A stretch of DNA of 64,000 nucleotides from Leifsonia aquatica H1aii. GTDB lineage: Bacteria; Actinomycetota; Actinomycetes; Actinomycetales; Microbacteriaceae. Positions within the stretch are counted from its first letter, which is position 1. Each line of letters opens with the position of its first letter. The translations under genes were made by a program, and so were the position numbers. The notes under the pieces are model-generated. The model had not been told where the DNA came from, did no database searches, and saw only the letters and a program-made list of their open reading frames with translations. The stretch covers positions 236,007 through 300,006 of the forward strand of contig NZ_AYMR01000001.1 of the NCBI RefSeq assembly GCF_000633535.1. Reading direction: 5' to 3'. Shown here piece by piece: positions 46,828-55,945 of the stretch.

Positions 46828-48630
46828 GTGACTACGACTGATTCTGAATCGACCGTCATCGACGGCGTCCACTACCACGAGTTCGACATCGTCATCGTCG
46901 GCGCCGGCGGCGCCGGGATGCGCGCGGCGATCGAGGCAGGACCGCACGCCAAGACGGCCGTCATCTCGAAGCTCTACCCCACCCGCTCCCACACCGGCGC
47001 GGCGCAGGGCGGCATGGCCGCGGCGCTCGCCAACGTGGAGGAGGACAGCTGGGAGTGGCACACCTTCGACACCGTCAAGGGCGGCGATTACCTCGTCGAC
47101 CAGGACGCGGCCGAGATCCTCGCCAAAGAGGCCATCGACGCGGTCATCGACCTCGAGAACATGGGTCTGCCGTTCAACCGCACCCCCGAGGGCAAGATCG
47201 ACCAGCGCCGCTTCGGCGGCCACACCCGCGACCACGGCAAGGCGCCCGTGCGCCGGGCCTGCTACGCGGCCGACCGCACGGGTCACATGATCCTGCAGAC
47301 GCTGTTCCAGAACTGCGTCAAGCTCGGCATCAACTTCTTCAACGAGTTCTACGTCCTCGACGTGATCATGAACGAGGTGGACGGCGTCGACCAGCCCGCC
47401 GGCGTCGTCGCGTACGAGCTGGCGACCGGCGAGCTGCACGTCTTCCACTCGAAGGCGATCATCTTCGCGACCGGCGGCTTCGGCAAGATCTTCAAGACGA
47501 CCTCCAACGCCCACACCCTCACCGGTGACGGCGTCGGCATCATCTGGCGCAAGAAGCTCCCGCTGGAGGACATGGAGTTCTTCCAGTTCCACCCGACCGG
47601 CCTGGCCGGCCTGGGCATCCTCCTCACCGAGGGCGCCCGCGGCGAGGGAGCGATCCTCCGCAACGCCTCCGGCGAGCGCTTCATGGAGCGGTACGCCCCG
47701 ACCATCAAGGACCTCGCCCCGCGCGACATCGTCGCCCGCTGCATGGTCCAGGAGGTCGCGGAGGGCCGCGGCGCCGGGCCGCACAAGGACTACGTGCTGC
47801 TCGACTGCACCCACCTGGGCGCCGAGGTCCTCGAGACCAAGCTCCCGGACATCACCGAGTTCGCCCGCACGTATCTCGGCGTCGACCCCGTCGTCGAGCC
47901 GGTGCCGGTCATGCCGACGGCGCATTACGCGATGGGCGGCATCCCGACCAACAACAACGCCGAGGTGCTGCGCGACAACACGACCGTCGTGCCCGGTCTG
48001 TACGCCGCCGGCGAGTGCGCCTGCGTCTCGGTCCACGGCTCGAACCGCCTGGGCACCAACTCCCTGCTCGACATCAACGTCTTCGGCAAGCGCGCCGGCA
48101 ACAACGCCGTCGAGTACGTCAAGACGGCGACGGCCGTCCCGCTGCCGGAGGACCCGGCCGCGTTCGTCCGCGGGCTCCTCGGCGACCTGCGCGCCGGCAC
48201 CGGCACCGAGCGGATCGCCGCGATCCGCAAGGAGCTGCAGGACGAGATGGACAAGAACGCTCAGGTGTTCCGCACCGACGAGTCGCTCGAGAAGGTCACG
48301 GGCACCATCCACCGGCTCCGCGAGCGCTACAAAAACATCGTGGTGCAGGACAAGGGCAAGCGGTTCAACACCGACCTGCTCGAGGCCGTCGAGCTGGGCT
48401 TCCTGCTCGACCTCGCCGAGGTCGTCGTCTACTCGGCCCGCAACCGCAAGGAATCCCGCGGCGGCCACATGCGCGACGACTACCCGAAGCGCGACGACGA
48501 GAACTACATGCAGCACACGATGGCCTACCTGACCGGTGACCCGCACTCCGCCGACGCGGCGGACCACATCACCCTCGACTGGAAACCGGTCGTCGTGACG
48601 CGCTACGAGCCCATGGAGAGGAAGTACTGA
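46828..48630 (+). CDS. sdhA: Succinate dehydrogenase flavoprotein subunit SdhA
   Basis: 600 aa. FAD is bound by [18 protein letters not shown] and covalently by the His in [13 protein letters not shown]. The active-site arginine and His regions are in [20 protein letters not shown] and [19 protein letters not shown]. It oxidises succinate to fumarate and passes electrons to SdhB. A GTG at 46828 starts the gene 15 bp after sdhD. The stop overlaps the sdhB ATG by one base. Confidence 0.97.
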   Translation: MTTTDSESTVIDGVHYHEFDIVIVGAGGAGMRAAIEAGPHAKTAVISKLYPTRSHTGAAQGGMAAALANVEEDSWEWHTFDTVKGGDYLVDQDAAEILAKEAIDAVIDLENMGLPFNRTPEGKIDQRRFGGHTRDHGKAPVRRACYAADRTGHMILQTLFQNCVKLGINFFNEFYVLDVIMNEVDGVDQPAGVVAYELATGELHVFHSKAIIFATGGFGKIFKTTSNAHTLTGDGVGIIWRKKLPLEDMEFFQFHPTGLAGLGILLTEGARGEGAILRNASGERFMERYAPTIKDLAPRDIVARCMVQEVAEGRGAGPHKDYVLLDCTHLGAEVLETKLPDITEFARTYLGVDPVVEPVPVMPTAHYAMGGIPTNNNAEVLRDNTTVVPGLYAAGECACVSVHGSNRLGTNSLLDINVFGKRAGNNAVEYVKTATAVPLPEDPAAFVRGLLGDLRAGTGTERIAAIRKELQDEMDKNAQVFRTDESLEKVTGTIHRLRERYKNIVVQDKGKRFNTDLLEAVELGFLLDLAEVVVYSARNRKESRGGHMRDDYPKRDDENYMQHTMAYLTGDPHSADAADHITLDWKPVVVTRYEPMERKY

Positions 48631-49391
48631 TGTCGACCGCCGTACTGGAGACTCCGCCCGCTCCGGAAGCCCCCGTCCTGTCGTTCACCGTGACGCTGAT
48701 CATCCGCCGCTTCGACCCGGACGTGGACACCGAGCCGCGCTGGCAGGACTTCGACGTCGAGATGTTCCCGACGGACCGCATCCTGGACGCCCTGCACAAG
48801 ATCAAGTGGGAGCAGGACGGGTCGCTGACCTTCCGTCGCTCCTGCGCGCACGGCATCTGCGGCTCCGACGCGATGCGCATCAACGGCCGCAACCGCCTCG
48901 CCTGCAAGACGCTGATCAAGGACCTGGACATCTCCAAGCCGATCTACGTCGAGGCGATCAAGGGCTTGCCGCTGGAGAAGGACCTCATCGTCGACATGGA
49001 GCCGTTCTTCGCGAGCTACCGCGAGGTGCAGCCCTTCCTGGTCGCGAACAGCAAGCCGGAGAAGGACAAGGAACGCATCCAGTCGGTCGCCGATCGTGCG
49101 CGCTTCGACGACACCACCAAGTGCATCCTGTGCGCCGCGTGCACGTCGTCCTGCCCCGTGTTCTGGACCGACGGTCAGTACTTCGGTCCGGCCGCGATCG
49201 TGAACGCCCACCGATTCATCTTCGACTCGCGCGACGACAACGCTCAGGTGCGACTCGACATCCTCAACGACAAGGAGGGCGTGTGGCGCTGCCGCACGAC
49301 CTTCAACTGCACGGATGCGTGCCCCCGCGGGATCCAGGTCACCCAGGCCATCGCCGAGGTCAAGCAGGCCATCATGCGCGGCAAGCCGTAG
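48630..49391 (+). CDS. sdhB: Succinate dehydrogenase iron-sulfur subunit SdhB
   Basis: 253 aa. The [2Fe-2S] ligands lie in RRSCAHGICGSDAMRINGRN, with Asp as one ligand as in many SdhB. The [4Fe-4S] and [3Fe-4S] ligands lie in KCILCAACTSSCPV and CTDACPRGI. It carries electrons from SdhA to the quinone site. It has an N-terminal extension of about 25 residues. The ATG overlaps the sdhA stop (TGATG). Confidence 0.97.
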   Translation: MSTAVLETPPAPEAPVLSFTVTLIIRRFDPDVDTEPRWQDFDVEMFPTDRILDALHKIKWEQDGSLTFRRSCAHGICGSDAMRINGRNRLACKTLIKDLDISKPIYVEAIKGLPLEKDLIVDMEPFFASYREVQPFLVANSKPEKDKERIQSVADRARFDDTTKCILCAACTSSCPVFWTDGQYFGPAAIVNAHRFIFDSRDDNAQVRLDILNDKEGVWRCRTTFNCTDACPRGIQVTQAIAEVKQAIMRGKP

Positions 49392-49407
49392 CCCACGCCG
49401 CGCGCTC

Positions 49408-49450
49408 GCAGAGAACGCCCCTCCGCCCCGTGCGGAGGGGCGTTCTCTGC
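49408..49450 (+). terminator. Intrinsic terminator of sdhCDAB
   Basis: A perfect 19-bp stem, 49408-49426 with 49432-49450, has a 5-nt loop and is followed by TTAATTC. It lies 17 bp after the sdhB stop and is the strongest terminator in the window. Confidence 0.85.
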
Positions 49451-49523
49451 TTAATTCGGGCCGACGGACTACGGGGAGTTCGATCAGTGGGCCAGCGGGA
49501 TTCCCAAATCGTTTGTCCCCCGG

Positions 49524-49529
49524 TAGAGT
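49524..49529 (+). promoter_or_regulatory. -10 box upstream of the 127-aa protein
   Basis: TAGAGT lies 59 nt before the ATG at 49583, giving a leader that ends in AAGGAA. Confidence 0.4.
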
Positions 49530-49582
49530 GACATGCCGGGCCCGACCGGAGCCCGACAACCCGACTCACTCAAGGAATCGCC

Positions 49583-49966
49583 ATGGCGTCCGCCCACGAC
49601 TTCTTCCTGCTCGGCGACCACGAGGCCGCCAAGCAGCTCGTCATCTCCGCCCTCGCCTCCGAGGGCTTCACCGTCACGACCACGCCGAACGGCGGCCTCC
49701 TCGCCAAGCGCGGCAGCACCGCCGCGACGATCTGGCTCGGCGCCATGGCCGGCAAGAACTTCCAGATGACCTTCATGGTCGACTTCATGGTCGACCCGCA
49801 GGGCCGTCTGGTCGCGCGCCTCAATCGCAACATGACCGGAGGCGCGCTGAAGGGCGGCGCGATCGGCGCCGCCAAGACCGACACGGCGTTCCAGCAGACC
49901 GCCAACGCGATCGCCGCAGTCCTGCACCCGGCGGGCATCCTCGCCGACAGCGTCTCGCAGAAGTAG
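49583..49966 (+). CDS. Conserved protein of unknown function, 127 aa
   Basis: Soluble protein with an alpha/beta pattern. It opens with DFFLLGDHEAAKQLVISALA; the middle contains IWLGAMAGKNFQMTFMVDF and GGALKGGAIGAAKTDTAFQ, a glycine-rich helix that may contact membrane or partner. AAGGAA precedes the ATG. It resembles small actinobacterial proteins without assigned function. It lies upstream of the DUF4190 gene, which may share its transcript. Confidence 0.75.
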   Translation: MASAHDFFLLGDHEAAKQLVISALASEGFTVTTTPNGGLLAKRGSTAATIWLGAMAGKNFQMTFMVDFMVDPQGRLVARLNRNMTGGALKGGAIGAAKTDTAFQQTANAIAAVLHPAGILADSVSQK

Positions 49967-50017
49967 CACCCCGAAACACCGCACACCGACCCCGCACTCA
50001 TACGGAGCCAGAACACC

Positions 50018-50344
50018 ATGACCGACCAGAACCCGAATTCCTACCCCGCCGCCCCGCCCGCGCCCGCCGCCCCGTACGCGCCGTACCCGGCGCAGAAGAG
50101 CGGGACGAACGTTCTCGCCATCATCGCGCTCGTCGGCGCCTTCGTCTTCCCGCTCGCCGGCGTGATCTGCGGGCACATCGCCCTCAGCCAGATCAAGCGC
50201 ACCGGCGAGAGCGGCCGCGGCCTCGCGATCGCCGGCCTGATCATCGGCTACGTCTACATCGCGTTCATCGTGCTCGCGATCATCCTGACCATCGTCGGCA
50301 CGCTGCTCGCCGCCTCGACCGGCTACTCGAGCTACTCCTACTGA
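50018..50344 (+). CDS. DUF4190 domain-containing membrane protein
   Basis: 108 aa. A proline- and alanine-rich cytoplasmic N-terminus (about 28 residues) is followed by two helices around FPLAGVICGHIALSQIKRTG and RGLAIAGLIIGYVYIAF, the DUF4190 signature. Function is not known; such proteins are common in actinobacterial envelopes. The gene starts 51 bp after the preceding one. Confidence 0.85.
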   Translation: MTDQNPNSYPAAPPAPAAPYAPYPAQKSGTNVLAIIALVGAFVFPLAGVICGHIALSQIKRTGESGRGLAIAGLIIGYVYIAFIVLAIILTIVGTLLAASTGYSSYSY

Positions 50345-50349
50345 GCCGA

Positions 50350-50413
50350 GACGCCCTCGGGCGTCTTCACCGGAGCCCCGGCGCTCCCGCCATCGCGCGG
50401 AGCGTCGGGGCTC
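50350..50413. terminator. Two hairpins between convergent genes
   Basis: GACGCC (50350-50355) pairs with GGCGTC (50360-50365). Further on, GAGCCCCG (50373-50380) pairs with CGGGGCTC (50406-50413), with more pairing inside. They separate the DUF4190 gene from the converging reductase gene and could end transcripts from both sides. Confidence 0.5.
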
Positions 50414-50433
50414 TTCGCCGTGTGCGGACGTGC

Positions 50434-51438
50434 TCAGGCCCGGGCGAGGTAGGCGTCCTCCGCCGCGTAGTCGAAATCGGACGCGACGACGTCGTCCGCC
50501 CAGGGCGGCACCCGGCCGAAGGAGGCGGCCCACTCGACCGCGGCGCGCGCCGTCTGCGCGTAGCCGCCGACCGGGCGATAGCCGAGCGCAGCCGCGACGG
50601 TGAGATCGAGCTCGATCCCCGGCACGACGTCCCACGGGTGCCGGCCGGGCTCCTCCCCCTCCACCAGGACCTCGTCCCACCGGTGCCCGAGGGTGTGCGC
50701 GACGAGCCGGGCGATGTCGAGCCCGGTCGGGACGTCCGGATCGGCCGCGTTCACGATGCGGGCGCCGGGGCGGGCGGCGACGGCCTCCACGAGGGCGGCC
50801 GCATTGACCGCGGCGGTGGGATGGTCGAAACCGCGCCCGCCGTGGGCCAGGAGGACGACCGGGCGTCCGTCCAGGACACGGCGGACGAAGTGCCACTCCC
50901 GCGGAGAGGCGGCGCCCACGCCGTGGACCTTCGAGGCGCGCAGCACCGAGACAGGGTGACCGCTCTCCAACAGCACCCGTTCGGCCGCCACCTTGTTGCG
51001 GCCGTAGCCTTCCCGGCTCTGGTAGGCGCCGTCCCAGGCCGGCTCGAGCGTGCACGCGTCCTCGCGCACCGGGCCGCCGAAGCGGGGGCGTTCCGGGGAG
51101 TTGATGTGCCGGCCCTCCGCATCGACGTAGACCGCCTTGCTGGAGAACATGACCGCGGAGCCGACGCCGCTCAGGTGCGGCACCAGCGAGCGGGCGTCCG
51201 CCGCCGTGAAGCAGAGCGCGTCGACGACCAGGTCCGCCCCCGGACCCAGCAGCGCCGCGAGCGCATCGGCGTCGCGACGCTCGGAGGTGCGGTGCACGAC
51301 GCCCGCCGCGGTGAGCTCCGGCGGCATCCGCGCGGGGTCACGACCGGTCACGACGACGTCCCAGCCGCCAGCGGCCAGGCGAAGGGCTGCGGCGCGGCCG
51401 AGCAGGCCGGTGCCGCCGAGGATGAGGGCGGATGGCAT
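50434..51438 (-). CDS. NAD-dependent epimerase/dehydratase family protein
   Basis: 334 aa SDR. The nucleotide site is LILGGTGLLGRAAALRLA. A YGRNKVAAERVLL segment carries a YxxxK pair, and VLRASKVHG lies close by. It resembles atypical or extended SDRs of isoflavone-reductase or RNA-binding type; the substrate is unknown. A TACGCT -10 box ends 6 nt before the ATG at 51438. It is divergent from yihY, with the two promoters almost touching. Confidence 0.85.
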   Translation of the reverse strand: MPSALILGGTGLLGRAAALRLAAGGWDVVVTGRDPARMPPELTAAGVVHRTSERRDADALAALLGPGADLVVDALCFTAADARSLVPHLSGVGSAVMFSSKAVYVDAEGRHINSPERPRFGGPVREDACTLEPAWDGAYQSREGYGRNKVAAERVLLESGHPVSVLRASKVHGVGAASPREWHFVRRVLDGRPVVLLAHGGRGFDHPTAAVNAAALVEAVAARPGARIVNAADPDVPTGLDIARLVAHTLGHRWDEVLVEGEEPGRHPWDVVPGIELDLTVAAALGYRPVGGYAQTARAAVEWAASFGRVPPWADDVVASDFDYAAEDAYLARA

Positions 51439-51444
51439 CCCGCC

Positions 51445-51465
51445 AGCGTATCCGGTCGATATCCT
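51445..51465. promoter_or_regulatory. Back-to-back leaderless promoters of the SDR and yihY-like genes
   Basis: On the minus strand TACGCT (51445-51450) ends 6 nt before the ATG at 51438. On the plus strand TATCCT (51460-51465) ends 6 nt before the GTG at 51472. The -10 boxes are 9 bp apart, so each -35 region must lie in the other transcription unit. Confidence 0.55.
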
Positions 51466-51471
51466 GAACAA

Positions 51472-52710
51472 GTGGCCAAGAAGACCCGCCCCGCACGGCA
51501 ACCGGTGCGCCCCGATCCGGCGGTGCAGCGCGCCGAGGGGACGGTCGAGCCCGAGGAGACGCTGAAGGAGCGCTTCCTCGACGCGACCGAGCCGATCAAG
51601 GAGCGGCTGGAGAAGCCGGTGGCGCGGGTCTCGCTCATCGCGAAATGGGTGCAGGCCCTGCGCCCGTACCGGGTCTACATGAACTACTCGCACTCCGATG
51701 GCAACCTGCGGGCCGCCGGGATGGGGTTCCAGGCGCTGTTCGCGATCTTCGCGGCGGTCTGGCTCGGCTTCTCGGTCGCGGGGCTCTGGCTGACGAGCAA
51801 TCCGGACATCTACAAGGCCCTCATCCAGCTGATCAACCGTGCGGTTCCCGGGCTCATCGCCACCCCGACGTCGCAGGGCGTCGTCGACACCTCCCAGCTG
51901 GAGCAGGCGACGTCGTTCGGCTGGGCGGGCGCGATCGCCGCGATCGGTCTGCTCTGGACGGCCATCGGCTGGCTCTACTACACGCGCCAAGCAGTCCGGG
52001 CCGTGTTCGGACTCAGCCGGGACACCACCAACTACGTCCTGCAGAAGATCCGCGACCTCTTCCTCGCCCTCGGCTTCGGGCTGGTGTTCGTCTTCTCGGC
52101 GACCCTGACGATCGTCAGCACGCAGGCGCTGACCTTCTTCCTCGACCTGATCGGCCTGCCCACCGACTCGGCCGCGACCGGCGTCATCACCCGCATCTCC
52201 AGCCTCGTGGTGTCCGTCGCCCTCAACATCGTCACGCTGGGTGCGATGTTCCGGGTGATGGCCCGGGTGGCGATCCCCTGGCGCAACCTGTTCTTCGGCG
52301 TGCTGCTGGGCGCCTCGGTCCTGGCGGGCCTCAGCGTCCTGGGCGGGGTGCTGCTGGGCGGCGCGACGAAGAACCCGCTGCTGGCGACCTTCGCCGTCTT
52401 CATCGGTCTGCTGCTCTGGTTCAACCTCGTCTCACGGGTCATCCTGCTCTCCGCCTCGTGGATCGCCGTCGGGATGTTCGACCAGGGGCTCTCGCCGCGG
52501 ATGGTGACGCCCGAGCAGGCCGCGGCGGAGCGCGCCGCCGCCGAGCACGAGGCACGCGTGCTCGTGGCCCGCGCGGAGCTCGCGGAGGCCCGTCAGGAGC
52601 TGGCGAAGGCGCACTGGTTCCGCCGCCTGTCGGCGCAGCGGAGGGTGGAGAAGGCGGAGCACGAGCTGAACGACCTGCTCGACCTCGGGAGCGTCACCGG
52701 TCCCCGCTAG
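51472..52710 (+). CDS. YihY/virulence factor BrkB family membrane protein
   Basis: 412 aa with about six central helices in a YihY/BrkB arrangement. Family-like parts are NLRAAGMGFQALFAIFAAVW and WLYYTRQAVRAVFGLSR. N- and C-terminal tails are long and charged; the C-tail is a helical, Ala/Glu-rich segment. Function in bacteria is unclear. GTG 51472 follows the TATCCT box. Its TAG stop is also the first half of the TAGGCT -10 box of the next gene. Confidence 0.88.
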   Translation: MAKKTRPARQPVRPDPAVQRAEGTVEPEETLKERFLDATEPIKERLEKPVARVSLIAKWVQALRPYRVYMNYSHSDGNLRAAGMGFQALFAIFAAVWLGFSVAGLWLTSNPDIYKALIQLINRAVPGLIATPTSQGVVDTSQLEQATSFGWAGAIAAIGLLWTAIGWLYYTRQAVRAVFGLSRDTTNYVLQKIRDLFLALGFGLVFVFSATLTIVSTQALTFFLDLIGLPTDSAATGVITRISSLVVSVALNIVTLGAMFRVMARVAIPWRNLFFGVLLGASVLAGLSVLGGVLLGGATKNPLLATFAVFIGLLLWFNLVSRVILLSASWIAVGMFDQGLSPRMVTPEQAAAERAAAEHEARVLVARAELAEARQELAKAHWFRRLSAQRRVEKAEHELNDLLDLGSVTGPR

Positions 52711-52713
52711 GCT
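52708..52713 (+). promoter_or_regulatory. Leaderless -10 box of exonuclease III
   Basis: TAGGCT ends 6 nt before the ATG at 52720, and its TAG is the stop codon of the YihY-like gene. Confidence 0.55.
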
Positions 52714-52719
52714 GGATCC

Positions 52720-53556
52720 ATGCCCACGAAACCGCTGCGAATCGCGACGATCAACACCAACGGCGTGCGTGCCGCGTTCCGCAAGGGCATGGGCGCCTGG
52801 CTCGACGGGCGCGACGTCGACATCCTCGCCATCCAAGAGGTGCGCGCCTCCACGGAGGACCTGGAGCAGCTGCTCGGCCCCGACTGGGACATCGTCCACG
52901 ACCCGGCCACGGCGAAGGGCCGCGCCGGCGTGGCCATCGCGAGCCGGCACCGGGCCGCGATCCACCGGGTCGAGCTCGGACCGGCGGAGTTCGACAGCGC
53001 CGGACGCTGGCTGGAGGCCGACTACGAGGTCAACGGCACCGTCGTCACCGTGGTCAGCGCCTACGTGCACTCCGGTGAGGCGGGGACGGACAAGCAGGTC
53101 GCGAAGTACACCTTCCTCGACGCGATGGAGAAGCGCCTCCCGGAGCTGCAGAAGCACAACGAGCTCGCCGTCGTCATGGGCGACCTCAACGTGGGCCACC
53201 GCACCCTCGACATCAAGAACTGGAAGGGCAACGTCAAGCGCGCCGGCTTCCTCCCCGAGGAGCGCGCGTACTTCGACCGTTTCGTCGGCGCGGAGGACGA
53301 GCCCGGCTACAACGACGGCGCCGGTCTCGGCTGGGTCGATGTCGGCCGCAAGGCCACGGGCGACGTCGACGGCCCCTACACGTGGTGGTCGTGGCGCGGC
53401 CAGGCGTTCGACAACGACACCGGCTGGCGGATCGACTACCAGCTGGCCACCCCGGCCCTCGCGGCGCGGGTGAAGGACTATGCGGTGGACCGTGCGGCCG
53501 CCTACGACGAGCGATGGTCGGACCACACGCCCGTGGTCGTCGACTACGACATCTGA
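52720..53556 (+). CDS. xth: Exodeoxyribonuclease III
   Basis: 278 aa AP endonuclease/exonuclease of base-excision repair. It shows IATINTNGVRAAFRKG, LAIQEVRAS (metal-binding Glu), VVMGDLNVGHRTLDIKN (Asn/Asp site) and WRIDYQLATP plus RWSDHTPVV with the catalytic His. All the active-site blocks are present and the length is normal (255-285 aa). Start ATG 52720 fits the leaderless -10. Confidence 0.95.
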   Translation: MPTKPLRIATINTNGVRAAFRKGMGAWLDGRDVDILAIQEVRASTEDLEQLLGPDWDIVHDPATAKGRAGVAIASRHRAAIHRVELGPAEFDSAGRWLEADYEVNGTVVTVVSAYVHSGEAGTDKQVAKYTFLDAMEKRLPELQKHNELAVVMGDLNVGHRTLDIKNWKGNVKRAGFLPEERAYFDRFVGAEDEPGYNDGAGLGWVDVGRKATGDVDGPYTWWSWRGQAFDNDTGWRIDYQLATPALAARVKDYAVDRAAAYDERWSDHTPVVVDYDI

Positions 53557-53604
53557 GTCGGCGAAGCGCTCCGCATCCGCACCCATCGATTTGAAAGCTC
53601 GGAC

Positions 53605-54615
53605 ATGACCTCACTCCCCCGCCTCTACTCGGGCATGCAGCCCTCGGCCGACTCCCTGCACCTCGGCAACTACATCGGCGCCCTGCTGCAGTGGAAAGAC
53701 CTGCAGAGCACCCACGACGCGTTCTTCTCCGTCGTCGACATGCACGCGATCACCGTCGCGCAGGACCCGGCCGAGCTCCGCGAGAAGACCCGTCGCACCG
53801 CGGCGCAGTACATCGCGGCCGGCATCGACCCCTCCGCCTCCACGCTCTACGTGCAGTCGCACGTCGCCGCCCACGCCCAGCTGCAGTGGGTGCTCGCCAC
53901 CATCACCGGGTACGGCGAGGCCGCGCGCATGACGCAGTTCAAGGACAAGTCGGCCAAGCAGGGCGCCGATGCGACCTCGGTGGGCCTCTTCACCTACCCG
54001 GTGCTGATGGCCGCCGACATCCTGCTCTACGACGCCGAGGTGGTTCCAGTCGGCGACGACCAGCGCCAGCACGTCGAGCTGACACGCGACCTCGCCGAGC
54101 GGTTCAACAGCCGCTTCGGGGAGACCTTCGTCGTGCCGCAGACGCTCACCCTGAAGGAGAGCGCGCGCATCTACGACCTGCAGAACCCGTCGTCGAAGAT
54201 GTCCAAGTCCGCCGACTCGGGCGCGGGGATCGTCTGGATGCTCGATGAGCCGGACGTCACGCGCAAGAAGATCATGCGCGCCGTGACGGACACCGACGGC
54301 GTCGTGTCGTTCGATCGCGAGGGCAAGCCGGGCATCTCGAACCTGCTCAGCATCTACGGCGCGCTCAGCGGCCGGTCGATCGAGTCGATCGAGCTGGAGT
54401 ACGACGGCAAGGGTTACGGAGACTTCAAGAAGGGGCTCGTGGAGGTCGTCGTGGGCGCTCTGGGCCCGGTGCGCGAGCGTGCGCTCGAGCTCCTCGCCGA
54501 TCCGGCGGAGCTCGACCGCATCCTCGCCCACAACGCCGCCCGGGCCGACGAGATCGCCGAGGCGACCCTCGCCAAGGTGTACGACAAGGTCGGTTTCCTG
54601 CGGCGGGCGCGCTGA
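53605..54615 (+). CDS. trpS: Tryptophanyl-tRNA synthetase TrpS
   Basis: 336 aa class Ic aminoacyl-tRNA synthetase. The HIGH-like motif is in [11 protein letters not shown] and the KMSKS loop in [31 protein letters not shown] marks the tryptophan pocket region. The length matches bacterial TrpS. The stop overlaps the next ATG as TGATG, so the GNAT gene is coupled. Confidence 0.96.
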   Translation: MTSLPRLYSGMQPSADSLHLGNYIGALLQWKDLQSTHDAFFSVVDMHAITVAQDPAELREKTRRTAAQYIAAGIDPSASTLYVQSHVAAHAQLQWVLATITGYGEAARMTQFKDKSAKQGADATSVGLFTYPVLMAADILLYDAEVVPVGDDQRQHVELTRDLAERFNSRFGETFVVPQTLTLKESARIYDLQNPSSKMSKSADSGAGIVWMLDEPDVTRKKIMRAVTDTDGVVSFDREGKPGISNLLSIYGALSGRSIESIELEYDGKGYGDFKKGLVEVVVGALGPVRERALELLADPAELDRILAHNAARADEIAEATLAKVYDKVGFLRRAR

Positions 54616-55208
54616 TGACGACGCCGTCCGTCCCGCCGGTGGTGCTCACGGGCGAGCGGGTGGTGCTCTCCGTACCGACGGACGCCGACGTCGACCGCAT
54701 CGCGGAGCTGTGCGCCGATCCCGCGATCGCCGAGTGGACCACCGTCCCGTCGCCCTACACACGGGACCACGCGGTCGGCTTCGTGACCGGGATGGTCGCC
54801 GACGGCTGGGCGAGCGGACGCGTCCGCACCTGGGGCGTCCGCGCCTCCGGCGTGCTCGTCGGCATGGTCGGTCTGCACGACGTCGAGGACGGCGCCGCCG
54901 AGCTCGGGTTCTGGCTGGCTTCGGAGGCGCGCGGACAGGGCATCATGTCCGAGGCGGTCCGCCTGGCGCTCGACCACGCCTTCGCCGCCGACCCCGATGG
55001 CGTCGGCCTCCGTCGCGTCGTGTGGCACGCGTTCGCCGGCAACGTCGCGAGCGCGGCGGTCGCGCGCCGCGCCGGCTTCACCTTCGAGGGCGCGAGCCGG
55101 CTCGGCGCGGTCCACCGCGGCGTCCGCCGCGACGACTGGCAGGCCGGCCTGCTGGCGGACGACAGCCGCACGCCGAAGGACGGCTGGCCGGCGGAGACGT
55201 GGGGGTGA
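54615..55208 (+). CDS. GNAT family N-acetyltransferase (RimJ/RimL-like)
   Basis: 197 aa. The core reads LVGMVGLHDVEDGAAELGFW, LASEARGQGIMSEAVRLALD (acetyl-CoA loop with RGQGI) and WHAFAGNVASAAVARRAGF, the RimJ/RimL pattern for acetylating amino groups of proteins or small molecules. Its target is unknown. It is coupled to trpS by a one-base overlap and to the HAD gene by 4 bp. Confidence 0.92.
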   Translation: MTTPSVPPVVLTGERVVLSVPTDADVDRIAELCADPAIAEWTTVPSPYTRDHAVGFVTGMVADGWASGRVRTWGVRASGVLVGMVGLHDVEDGAAELGFWLASEARGQGIMSEAVRLALDHAFAADPDGVGLRRVVWHAFAGNVASAAVARRAGFTFEGASRLGAVHRGVRRDDWQAGLLADDSRTPKDGWPAETWG

Positions 55209-55939
55209 GTCGCCCCGCGGTCGTTCTCTTCGATCTCGACGACACGCTTTTCGCCCACCGGGCGGCCGTCGCGCGGGGCATCGTCCGCTACGCGACCACG
55301 CTCGGCGCGCCCTACGACGCGCAGGACTCCGACGAGCTGGTGGCGCTGTGGCACGACCTCGAGGAGGAGCACTACCACCGCTACCTCGCCGGGCAGCTGG
55401 ACTTCGAGGGCCAGCGGCAGGCCCGCGCCCGCGCGTTCGCCGCGCAGCACGGAGTGACGCTGTCCCCCGCCGAGGCGAGCGCCTGGTTCGCCTCCTACTT
55501 CGAGCACTACGTCGCCGCCTGGAGCCTTCACGACGACGCGCTGGCGTGTCTGGACGATCTGGAGACGGCACTTCCGGGGGTCCGCTTCGGGCTCATCACG
55601 AACGGCGACCTCGCCTTCCAGCGCCGCAAGGTCGAGTCGGTCGGGCTCGATCGCCGGGTCTCGACGCTCGTCGCCTCGGGCGAGGTCGGGGTCGCGAAAC
55701 CGGACGCGGCGATCTTCCGCCACGCGTGCACCCTCTTCGGTGTGCAGCCTGCACAGGCCGCCTACGTCGGCGATCGACTGCGCACCGACGCGATCGGCGC
55801 CGCGCAAGCGGGCCTCACCGGCGTCTGGCTCAACCGTCGGTCGGAGACGCCCTCGCCCGAGGATGCGGGCGACGTCGCGGGCAACCGGGTGCTCCAGATC
55901 CACGGCCTCGACGCCCTGGCGGGCGTCCTCGCCGGCTGA
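55205..55939 (+). CDS. HAD superfamily hydrolase
   Basis: 244 aa. Motif I is LFDLDDTLFAH with the nucleophilic Asp; motif II is ITNGD; motif III and IV are in VAKPDAAIF and YVGDRLRTDAIGA. A helical cap of about 90 residues sits between motifs I and II, as in YjjG-type phosphatases. The substrate is probably a phosphorylated metabolite. GTG 55205 overlaps the GNAT stop. Confidence 0.92.
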   Translation: MSRPAVVLFDLDDTLFAHRAAVARGIVRYATTLGAPYDAQDSDELVALWHDLEEEHYHRYLAGQLDFEGQRQARARAFAAQHGVTLSPAEASAWFASYFEHYVAAWSLHDDALACLDDLETALPGVRFGLITNGDLAFQRRKVESVGLDRRVSTLVASGEVGVAKPDAAIFRHACTLFGVQPAQAAYVGDRLRTDAIGAAQAGLTGVWLNRRSETPSPEDAGDVAGNRVLQIHGLDALAGVLAG

Positions 55940-55945
55940 GCCGGA

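Noticed and set aside
46042..48567. Long minus-strand open frame opposite sdhC, sdhD and sdhA
   Set aside because: It encodes an Asp/Val/Arg-rich product without family features; high-GC third-position bias keeps the opposite frame open.
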